Part shown: in pieces, positions 1 through 5,529 of the stretch
Layout: each line of letters opens with the position of its first letter
Position numbering within the stretch: the first letter of the stretch is position 1
DNA from: CAYONM01 sp964405325
GTDB taxonomy: Bacteria; Planctomycetota; UBA11346
Length of the DNA stretch: 7,249 nucleotides
Assembly: GCA_964405325.1 (NCBI GenBank)
Contig: CAYONM010000190.1
Coordinates: 1-7,249, forward strand
Reading direction: 5' to 3'
Notes under the pieces: generated by a model
What the model was told of the DNA's origin: nothing
The model's input: only the letters and a program-made list of their open reading frames with translations
The model's database searches: none
Made by a program: the position numbers and the translations under genes

Positions 1-91
1 TCGACAAAATCTCTGCGCGATCTGCTACCTTTATTTCTTTCCGCACCCTTACCGCAGCAGCTGGATCCTGGCGAAGAGTGGATGCAGTCGG

Positions 92-457
92 GCTGATACA
101 GGGGAGACATTGATGCGATAGGTGCCGGCTGACGGCCTGGGGGTGACGGGCAGTGGCAGCCAACGCCAGCTCCAGATACACCCAAGCGCGGGGGTGGCTG
201 GCAGCAGCACGATCACTGTGACCGTGGACGACGGTCTGGCGACCAACCAGCGCAGTTTTGTCCTCACCATCACCGGCGCGGATCCGGTGAATGCCATCGA
301 AGGTGACCAGCAGCTGCGAGCCACGGCTGGCCGCCTGGCCTTGCCGATCATGGCTGTTCCGGATTGGTCGCCGGCTTGGCTGCGCAGACCAGAAGACTGC
401 CATTCGACCAGCCTTTGGTGCGTGGCTTGCCCTGATGCGCAGCGTGGCCTATTTTAA
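92..457 (+). pseudogene. Remnant of an Ig-like / cadherin-like repeat protein
   Basis: Bases 122-274 translate to a stretch with the look of one bacterial Ig/cadherin-type repeat: VPADGL, then VTGSGSQRQLQI, a PSAG turn, STITVTVDDG, and RSFVLTIT. This matches the common pattern VPxxxLxxxGSGxxRTLxITPAAGxxGxxTITVTVxDG. Such repeats occur in tandem in large secreted or surface-attached proteins. Here there is only one. An in-frame TAG at 119-121 sits immediately before the VPADG segment, inside what should be the same repeat. After VLTIT the frame stays open to a stop at 455-457, but the protein no longer looks like a repeat. There is no signal peptide and no ribosome binding site before the GTG at 122. 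I read it as a decayed fragment of a once larger gene; a short functional peptide is unlikely. The similarity is judged from memory of the family pattern. Confidence 0.5.
427..455 (+). promoter_or_regulatory. Possible promoter of the kinase gene
   Basis: TTGCCC (427-432) and TATTTT (450-455) are separated by 17 bases, each matching the sigma70 consensus at 4 of 6 positions. Transcription would begin near 462, right at the ribosome binding site, giving a very short leader. The match is weak and could be chance. The gene downstream, 2748-3203, shows the same spacing with a much better match. Confidence 0.28.
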
Positions 458-461
458 GGGC

Positions 462-466
462 AGGAG
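462..466 (+). promoter_or_regulatory. Ribosome binding site that sets the kinase start
   Basis: AGGAG lies 7 bases before the ATG at 474. This fixes the start there, although the frame is open further upstream to an ATG at 291. The extra 61 residues from that earlier start look like out-of-frame noise and overlap the Ig-like remnant. Confidence 0.75.
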
Positions 467-473
467 TGCTGCG

Positions 474-2642
474 ATGGCCGAGCCTGTTCTGTTTGAAGCG
501 ATCCGGAAAACCGCCCAGAAGAAGCGTCTAGCCTCAACCGTTTTGCTGCAGGGCCTGCAGGACTTGGAACAAAGCGGAAAAGCAGCTGGGCCCGAGCAGA
601 TCTATGGCTGGTTGGTGGGCCCGGATAGCCCTGACAAGCGTGCCGGCCGCAAGCTGGCTCAGGCCTTGGTGCCGCCGGATCGACCGCCCTTTGGCCCTTA
701 TCGGCCGTTGACCCACCTGGCCGATGGCGGCATGGGCTCGGTGTGGTTGGCTGCCGACCCGGATGATAATCTGGTGGTGGTGAAGACGCTGAAGGGGGAT
801 TTCGGTCAAAGCGAGGATCTGGCCTACCGCTTCCAGCGCGAGGCTCGTATCACCCAACAGTTGAACCACGATGCGGCGGTACGGTCGCTGGATGCGGGCC
901 AGGCCGCCGATGGCACCCTGTACATGATTCTGGAGTACGTCGACGCCGGTGATCTGCAAGAGTTGGTGGACACCATCGGTGCCTTATCGGAACGGCAGTC
1001 CCTCTCGGTGTTGTATCAGATGATGCAAGTGTTGGGACGAGCGCACGAGCTGCATCTGGTGCATCGCGATATCAAACCGGCAAACATTTTTGTTGGCGGC
1101 GATGGCCATGCCAAGCTGGCTGATTTTGGCATTGCCCGCAGCACCGAGAGCACCCGCACCATGTTGACCATGGAGGGGGCGATCATCGGTTCGCCCTTGT
1201 ACATGAGCCCGGAACAGGTCATGGGTGAGTCGGATATCGATATCCGTTGCGACATCTATGCCTTGGGCGCGGTGTTGTACTTCTGTCTGGTGGGCGAGCC
1301 GCCCTATAGTGGTAGCAAGGTGCAGGAGATCATGCACATGCATTGCGAGGCGCCGGTGCCGGATGTGCGCAGCCGAGTGCCCGACATCAGTAAAGCGACG
1401 CCGGCCATCATCCAGCGTTGCATGGCCAAGCGTCGGAAAGACCGTTACGCCGATCCCCGGCCTTTGCTGAAGGACTTGGGCAAAGCCCTGAAGAAGCTCG
1501 GGCAACGGCCGGAACAGCCGGTGCCCTTGCCCGTGGAACAGGTCGCACGCCCAGCCGAGCCGGCAGCCGATCCCATGGGGCGGACCATGGCTACCGATGC
1601 CGCTGCGGCGACGGTTGCTGAAGATCTGAATGCCGATGCCGCTGCAGAGACATTGGCCACCAACCTGAATGAAAACCAGATGATGGAGACCGTAGCCACC
1701 AATCTGAATGCCGGTCCGGATGCGGCCACCGTCACCTGGGATCCTGGCGCCACCGTGGCCGCCACCGCCCTGGCCGGTAATCCGCACGAGGCTCCCACCA
1801 TGGCCAGCGATACCGCGGGTGTCGATGCCACCGTGGCGGTGGCGGGTTTTGGCGCCGGTGAGCAGACCTGCCAAACCCAGGTGGAGGCGGTTTCCGGGAA
1901 CAATTTTCTGCAGGCTGCGGAAGCGGGTGATTGGCTCTGTCTGCGATCGCCGCACGCTGGCGATCCCACCAGTCTGACGCTGTTTGCGCGCAGCAGTCTC
2001 ACCCTGGGCAAGCTCTGCGATGCACCGGTGGATATTGGTGTCCGCTATTACCCGGTTCCCACTCACAAACCTGCGGTCATTCGCGTCAGTCGGCAGCACT
2101 GTCGACTCAGCTGGGACGCGGCGGGTCAGCAGTTCCTGGTCGAGGATCTCGGTTCGGCCAATGGGACCATGATGGATGGTCGGACTCTCTCGGGTGACGA
2201 TCCGCAGGCGCTGCAGTGGGAGCGACCGCATCTGCTGTTGCTGGCCGGCGTGGTCTCTTTGTCGCTGCGGGCCTTCCCGGCGCGTAGTTTGGCGCCCTCG
2301 GCCATTGCCGGCCTGGCACCCAAATCCGGTGTTCGTCAGGGCATGGATTCCAGCGCCACCGCCGATGCCCTGGTGATCACCCGTCCCGACAACCGTTCGG
2401 AGATGAGCTACGCCCTGGTGCTACGCCGCGTGACCATCGGTGGGCCGGGTGCCGACCTGGTGGTTCCGGATGCCGGTGGTGGACCGGATGTGGAAATTGG
2501 CCGTTGGCACGACCATTGGGTCTATCGGAGTCTCGACGGCGGCGCCTGGCAACCGGTCCAGGCTGGCAGCCAGATCGCTTGCGGCGGCCGGATGCTGCTG
2601 GTGGAATCGGGATGCTACGATCACTTTGCCTTGGAGCCCTAG
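474..2642 (+). CDS. Soluble Ser/Thr protein kinase (PknB type) with FHA domain
   Basis: A 722-residue cytoplasmic Hanks-type kinase. Residues 1-74 are a helical N-terminal extension I do not recognise. The kinase domain is about 76-340: glycine loop LADGGMGSV (82-90), ATP lysine K104, helix-C E123, catalytic loop HRDIKPAN (197-204, D199), DFG 217-219, activation-loop threonines T227, T229 and T232, SPE 245-247 and D260. All catalytic residues are present; the first loop glycine is Ala83. Residues 345-475 form an Ala/Thr-rich linker with repeated Thr pentads. An FHA (phosphothreonine-binding) domain covers about 485-600, with SRQH 539-542 and SANGT 561-565; the usual GR is GK (512-513). Residues 643-715 look like a second FHA fold without ligand residues. 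No transmembrane segment is seen, unlike many PknB proteins with extracellular sensors. Substrates are unknown; autophosphorylated linker threonines binding the FHA domain is an inference. Kinase assignment is certain, partner and signal are not. Confidence 0.93.
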   Translation: MAEPVLFEAIRKTAQKKRLASTVLLQGLQDLEQSGKAAGPEQIYGWLVGPDSPDKRAGRKLAQALVPPDRPPFGPYRPLTHLADGGMGSVWLAADPDDNLVVVKTLKGDFGQSEDLAYRFQREARITQQLNHDAAVRSLDAGQAADGTLYMILEYVDAGDLQELVDTIGALSERQSLSVLYQMMQVLGRAHELHLVHRDIKPANIFVGGDGHAKLADFGIARSTESTRTMLTMEGAIIGSPLYMSPEQVMGESDIDIRCDIYALGAVLYFCLVGEPPYSGSKVQEIMHMHCEAPVPDVRSRVPDISKATPAIIQRCMAKRRKDRYADPRPLLKDLGKALKKLGQRPEQPVPLPVEQVARPAEPAADPMGRTMATDAAAATVAEDLNADAAAETLATNLNENQMMETVATNLNAGPDAATVTWDPGATVAATALAGNPHEAPTMASDTAGVDATVAVAGFGAGEQTCQTQVEAVSGNNFLQAAEAGDWLCLRSPHAGDPTSLTLFARSSLTLGKLCDAPVDIGVRYYPVPTHKPAVIRVSRQHCRLSWDAAGQQFLVEDLGSANGTMMDGRTLSGDDPQALQWERPHLLLLAGVVSLSLRAFPARSLAPSAIAGLAPKSGVRQGMDSSATADALVITRPDNRSEMSYALVLRRVTIGGPGADLVVPDAGGGPDVEIGRWHDHWVYRSLDGGAWQPVQAGSQIACGGRMLLVESGCYDHFALEP
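1584..1841 (+). repeat. Thr-pentad repeats coding for the kinase linker
   Basis: This part of the kinase gene codes for residues 371-456. It holds three back-to-back 13-residue (39-base) units starting at residues 378, 391 and 404 (1605-1721) and a partial fourth at 417. Each unit carries Thr-hydrophobic-x-x-[D/E/N]: TVAED, TLATN, TVATN and TVTWD at T380, T393, T406 and T419. The same pentad appears at T371 (TMATD) and T442 (TMASD), with looser versions at T427 and T453. The DNA copies are diverged, so this is an old duplication kept at protein level. Confidence 0.75.
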
Positions 2643-2651
2643 CCCGGGCTC
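2634..2651 (+). terminator. Stem-loop over the kinase stop codon
   Basis: GAGCCC (2634-2639) pairs with GGGCTC (2646-2651) around a 6-base loop that contains the TAG stop. The inner part, AGCCCGGGCT (2641-2650), is also a perfect palindrome. No T-run follows, so it is not a standard intrinsic terminator. It could slow polymerase or protect the 3' end of the message, or be chance in GC-rich DNA. Confidence 0.25.
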
Positions 2652-2672
2652 GGTCGTCGGTCGTCGGTTGTC
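2652..2672 (+). repeat. Three tandem copies of a 7-base unit
   Basis: GGTCGTC, GGTCGTC and GGTTGTC follow one another without gaps in the space between the kinase and the cyclic-nucleotide gene. The third copy has one change. The core CGGTCG recurs at 2690-2695 and within the inverted repeat at 2709-2727. Confidence 0.7.
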
Positions 2673-2703
2673 GGCAGTGTTGGAGTCAACGGTCGGCTCG
2701 ATT

Positions 2704-2732
2704 TTGCCACGACCGGTATCCGGTCGTATACT
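2704..2732 (+). promoter_or_regulatory. Sigma70-type promoter of the cyclic-nucleotide gene
   Basis: TTGCCA (2704-2709) and TATACT (2727-2732) each match the consensus at 5 of 6 positions and are separated by the optimal 17 bases. Transcription should start near 2739, about 9 bases before the ATG at 2748, so the message would be almost leaderless. It allows this gene to be transcribed independently of the kinase. Confidence 0.6.
2709..2727. promoter_or_regulatory. Perfect inverted repeat filling the promoter spacer
   Basis: ACGACCGG, TAT, CCGGTCGT: two perfect 8-base arms around a 3-base centre. The inner 17 bases (2710-2726) are exactly the spacer between the -35 and -10 boxes. A dyad in this position is typical of an operator for a dimeric DNA-binding regulator. 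No regulator gene is visible in the window. As RNA it would not matter, because it lies upstream of the predicted start. Confidence 0.55.
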
Positions 2733-2747
2733 CACTCAGGTGCTGCC

Positions 2748-3203
2748 ATGATCGATCTGGACCATCTCCGCGAATATTCCCTGTTCGCCGGGCTCTCCTT
2801 CGAGACCCTGGATTTCGTCTGTGGCCTGTTGCAGCGGCAGACCTGGATCTGCGGTCAGGATGTGGTGCGGCAGGGGGAGCGCGATGATCGCGTGTATTTT
2901 ATCCAGGAGGGACGGGTCGTGGTCCGCGTCGACGGCCTGATGATGGCGGAACTTCGTGAAGGCGAGCAATTCGGGGAAATGCATCTGATCGATATCCAGG
3001 CACGCAGCGCCACGGTGACGGCGGTGACCGACACCGTGACCTTGTCCTTGAGCAACCGCGACATCTTCGCCCTGCGCAAGCGCAATATGGAGGCCTTCAT
3101 TGTCCTGGTGATGAATTGCGCCCGCGACATCAGTCGCCGCTTGCGTCATACCAATCAGCGTAATGTCGAGCTGATGCGGCCTCAGGTCGACGACTCCGAT
3201 TAG
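2748..3203 (+). CDS. Stand-alone cyclic-nucleotide-binding domain protein
   Basis: A 151-residue cytoplasmic protein made of one CRP/PKA-type cyclic-nucleotide-binding domain. The start LREYSLFAGLSFETLDFV is the usual N-terminal helix. Then come the beta-roll with RQGERDD and VYFIQEGRVVV (about 41-59) and the phosphate-binding cassette FGEMHLIDIQARSATV (75-90), with E77 for the ribose and R86 for the cyclic phosphate. Helical C-terminus from about residue 104, rich in Arg. CRP-family regulators are about 200-250 residues and end in a helix-turn-helix; this one stops before it, so it is probably not a DNA-binding factor but a sensor that acts through a partner. The kinase upstream is an obvious but unproven partner. 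ATG at 2748 is the only sensible start; a weak AGG at 2738-2740 precedes it. Its stop overlaps the stop of the opposing lpxC-fabZ gene. Ligand (cAMP or cGMP) cannot be told from sequence. Confidence 0.85.
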   Translation: MIDLDHLREYSLFAGLSFETLDFVCGLLQRQTWICGQDVVRQGERDDRVYFIQEGRVVVRVDGLMMAELREGEQFGEMHLIDIQARSATVTAVTDTVTLSLSNRDIFALRKRNMEAFIVLVMNCARDISRRLRHTNQRNVELMRPQVDDSD

Positions 3204-4483
3204 CGCTCCATCAGCACCGAGCGGATTTCCGCCTCAGCACAGACTTCGCCTTCGACTCGGACCTGGGCCTTGCAGGCAGCCATGCGGCTACGGATGCGCA
3301 TCACTTCCACTTCCAGGCGCATCTGGTCACCAGGGTAGACTGGGCGGCGGAATTTGACTTTGTCCAGGCTCATGAAGAAGGGGATCTTGCCCTGATTTTC
3401 CGGATCGACCATCAGGAGCACCGCACCGGTCTGGGCCAGAGCCTCTATTTGTAACACGCCAGGCATGACCGGGTTGCCGGGAAAGTGACCATTGAAGAAG
3501 GGTTCGTTGATGGTGACGTTCTTGAGGCCAACGATGCGCTTGCCGGGTTCGAATTCCACCACCCGGTCCAATAACAACAGCGGGTAGCGATGTGGCAGGT
3601 GCTCCAGGATGGCTTTGATATCCAGCACCACCTTGGGTTTTTCGCTGATCTCAATGCGCTTGTTGATCGCCTGCACCAGGCGCATGTTCTCGCTATGGCC
3701 CGAGCGGATCGCGATGATGTGTGCGTTCAGTCGGCGGGTGCTCAGGCTGAGATCACCGATGATGTCGAGGATCTTGTGCCGCGCGGCCTCGTCAGCGTAG
3801 CGCAGTTGGTTGTCGATGATGCGCTCACCGTCGAACACCAGGGTATTGCTGGTGCTGGCTCCCTTGCCCAGTCCCATTTGCCGTAGGGCGTCGACTTCGG
3901 AAGCCAGGCAGAAGGTGCGGGCCGGTGCGACTTCGTTGCAGAAGGTGTTTTGGGTCATGTCGAATTCGACGATTTGGGCTCCGCCGAAGGCCCCGCCATG
4001 GTTATCGAGGGTGTAGGTGATCTTCAGACCGCCAGGGTACGGCAGCGCGATGATGGAGGCCTCGCCGCTGTCGATGCAGACCGGTTCGTCCAGGTTGTAT
4101 TCCTGACGAGCCACACCCTGTTCCACGATGCCAGCGGCATTGAAGCAGTCGACGAAATCCTTGGCCGAGCCGTCCAGGCCGGGCAGTTCCATGGCGTCGA
4201 TCTCGATCTGCAGATTGTCCAGGCCCAGACCGGATGCGGCAGCCAGCATGTGCTCGGCGGTGTGGATCTCCACCGCGCCAATGGCCAGGGCGGTGCGGCG
4301 CATGCGCTTGCACAAATGGTTGGGGTGGGCCGGAATTTCCGGCTGCCCTGGCAGATCGACCCGCTTGAATACCAAGCCGGTGCTCGGGGGCGCTGGTTTA
4401 AAACAGACCCGGCATTGCTCACCGGTATGCAGACCGATGCCAGTCAGGCTGGTCTCTTGCGCCAGGGAGCGCTGCTGACTCAT
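3200..4483 (-). CDS. lpxC-fabZ: Bifunctional UDP-3-O-acyl-GlcNAc deacetylase / 3-hydroxyacyl-ACP dehydratase
   Basis: A 427-residue fusion. The LpxC half (about 1-275) performs the committed zinc-dependent deacetylation of lipid A synthesis. Its zinc ligands are H78 (in HTAEH), H236 and D240 (in RHKILDIIGD); E77 is the catalytic base and H263 (in SGHSEN) the second catalytic His. The FabZ half (about 285-427) dehydrates 3-hydroxyacyl-ACP in fatty acid synthesis. It has HRYPLLLLDR (298-307) and the active site H333 and E347 in NGHFPGNPVMPG and LQIEALAQ, at the same 14-residue distance as in E. coli FabZ. Both active sites look intact. The two enzymes use the same type of substrate, 3-hydroxyacyl chains. 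The joint is short: about 20 residues separate the last LpxC motif from FabZ. The start codon overlaps the lpxD stop (ATGA), so translation is probably coupled. It is the last gene of the operon visible here. Confidence 0.96.
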   Translation of the reverse strand: MSQQRSLAQETSLTGIGLHTGEQCRVCFKPAPPSTGLVFKRVDLPGQPEIPAHPNHLCKRMRRTALAIGAVEIHTAEHMLAAASGLGLDNLQIEIDAMELPGLDGSAKDFVDCFNAAGIVEQGVARQEYNLDEPVCIDSGEASIIALPYPGGLKITYTLDNHGGAFGGAQIVEFDMTQNTFCNEVAPARTFCLASEVDALRQMGLGKGASTSNTLVFDGERIIDNQLRYADEAARHKILDIIGDLSLSTRRLNAHIIAIRSGHSENMRLVQAINKRIEISEKPKVVLDIKAILEHLPHRYPLLLLDRVVEFEPGKRIVGLKNVTINEPFFNGHFPGNPVMPGVLQIEALAQTGAVLLMVDPENQGKIPFFMSLDKVKFRRPVYPGDQMRLEVEVMRIRSRMAACKAQVRVEGEVCAEAEIRSVLMER

Positions 4484-5529
4484 GAATGTTTCTCGAACTT
4501 GGCGAGTTTGGCTTCCAGATCGGCCAGGCGCGCTTCCAGTTGTTTGACCGTCTGGATGGTGCGTGGCAGACGACGCATGGAGACTTCGCGTTCTTTATGC
4601 AATTTCATGTCGCAGGCGGGTGCCCCCATCACCACGGCCCCGGCCGGGACGTTTTTGGCGATACCGGAGCGTGCGGCGAGGATGGCGCCATCACCGATGG
4701 ACAGGTGGCCGGTGATGCCGCTCTGACCGGCAACGGTGACGTGTCGGCCCATGGTGGTGGAACCGGCAATGCCCACTTGGGCCACGACGATGCAATGCTC
4801 GCCGATGTCACAGTTGTGGGCGATCTGCACCAGGTTGTCGATTTTGGTACCGCGACCAATGCGGGTGACGCCGAAGCGGGCCCGGTCGATGGTGGTGTTG
4901 GCGCCGATTTCGACATCGGATTCAATATGCACGATGCCGACCTGAGGAATTTTGTGATGGACACCTTCCAGGCTGGCATAGCCAAAACCGTCGGCGCCGA
5001 TCACGGCTCCGGCGTGGACGATGACCGAATCGTCGATGCGGCAGCGTTCTCGTATGGTGACCTGCGGGTAGATGATGCACTGTTTGCCAATGCAGACGTC
5101 CGGGCCGATCGCCACCAGAGGATGGACAATCGTGTTATCGCCGATCGTCGCGCCATCGCCGATGATCGCGCCAGCACCGATGTGGACATTCTCGCCCAGC
5201 TGCACGTCGTCGCCGATCACCGCTGATGGCTGTATGCCCGCCGGCATGGGCCGCGGCTGGGGCCCATAGTGGCTGACCACCAGAGCGAAGGCCAGATCCG
5301 CATCGGGCACCACCACCTGGGCCAGCGGGCAATCGTCCTGTACCGCCGGGACAATCACCGCTGTCGCACGGGTCTGATGCAGCTTGCCGACATAGGCCTG
5401 GTTGGCGAGAAAACTGATTTCTCCCGGTTTGGCTTCGCCCAGGGAGTTGACTCCGTTAATCACCAGTTTGGCGTTGCCGTGAACCGTTCCGCCTACCAAC
5501 TTGGCGACATCTGCGACCGTAAAAGTCAT
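4480..5529 (-). CDS. lpxD: UDP-3-O-(3-hydroxyacyl)glucosamine N-acyltransferase
   Basis: LpxD, 349 residues, close to the usual 340-350. It adds the N-linked 3-hydroxyacyl chain from ACP to the product of LpxC in the cytoplasm, third step of lipid A synthesis; it works as a homotrimer. Residues 1-95 are the uridine-binding N-terminal domain (VNSLGEAKPGEISFLAN at 27-43). Residues 100-300 form a left-handed beta-helix of hexapeptide repeats (IGDDVQ, LGENVH, IGAGAI, IGDGAT and so on). The catalytic His is H238 in QIAHNC, equivalent to H239 of E. coli. Family motifs GADGFGYA (178-185) and NTTIDRA (211-217) are present. MGAPA (301-305) leads into a C-terminal helix (323-346) with a coiled-coil look. 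ATGA overlaps join it to ompH before it and lpxC-fabZ after it. Confidence 0.97.
   Translation of the reverse strand: MTFTVADVAKLVGGTVHGNAKLVINGVNSLGEAKPGEISFLANQAYVGKLHQTRATAVIVPAVQDDCPLAQVVVPDADLAFALVVSHYGPQPRPMPAGIQPSAVIGDDVQLGENVHIGAGAIIGDGATIGDNTIVHPLVAIGPDVCIGKQCIIYPQVTIRERCRIDDSVIVHAGAVIGADGFGYASLEGVHHKIPQVGIVHIESDVEIGANTTIDRARFGVTRIGRGTKIDNLVQIAHNCDIGEHCIVVAQVGIAGSTTMGRHVTVAGQSGITGHLSIGDGAILAARSGIAKNVPAGAVVMGAPACDMKLHKEREVSMRRLPRTIQTVKQLEARLADLEAKLAKFEKHS

Larger units (their letters stand above)
1..473. other. Region without an intact gene, left of the kinase
   Basis: No complete coding sequence is supported here. The first 120 bases show no recognisable protein, RNA or repeat; frame 1 is open from the window edge to a stop near base 93, but its translation resembles nothing I know and its beginning lies outside the window. 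Bases 122-274 hold a decayed Ig-like repeat (separate entry). The last 50 bases hold a weak promoter candidate and the ribosome binding site of the kinase gene. Confidence 0.6.

Noticed and set aside
49..351. 100-residue open frame on the - strand at the left end
   Set aside because: It is antisense to the Ig-like remnant, has no signal or domain, and its Arg/Pro/Trp-rich content is typical of a shadow frame.
291..473. Longer kinase starting at the ATG at 291
   Set aside because: The 61 added residues show no domain and overlap the Ig-like remnant, while the ATG at 474 has AGGAG at ideal spacing and leads into a plausible protein start.
984..2231. 415-residue open frame on the - strand within the kinase gene
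   Set aside because: It lies antisense to a kinase-FHA protein with clear motifs. Its translation is His/Arg/Gly-rich without any recognisable domain, as expected from the complement of GC-rich coding DNA.
2634..2727. Intrinsic terminator between the two + strand genes
   Set aside because: Stems exist at 2634-2651 and 2709-2727, but neither is followed by a T-run; the second fits an operator in a promoter spacer much better.
2748..3203. CRP/FNR-type transcription factor
   Set aside because: The protein ends at 151 residues, soon after the helix that follows the cyclic-nucleotide domain; no helix-turn-helix is present and no frameshifted one is possible because the opposing gene follows directly.
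3950..4726. 258-residue open frame on the + strand
   Set aside because: It is antisense across the lpxC-fabZ and lpxD junction, both of which have intact catalytic motifs, and its protein shows no domain.
4486..5226. 246-residue open frame on the + strand, rich in Gly, Asp and His
   Set aside because: It is the antisense shadow of the LpxD hexapeptide repeats; the regular look derives from those repeats.
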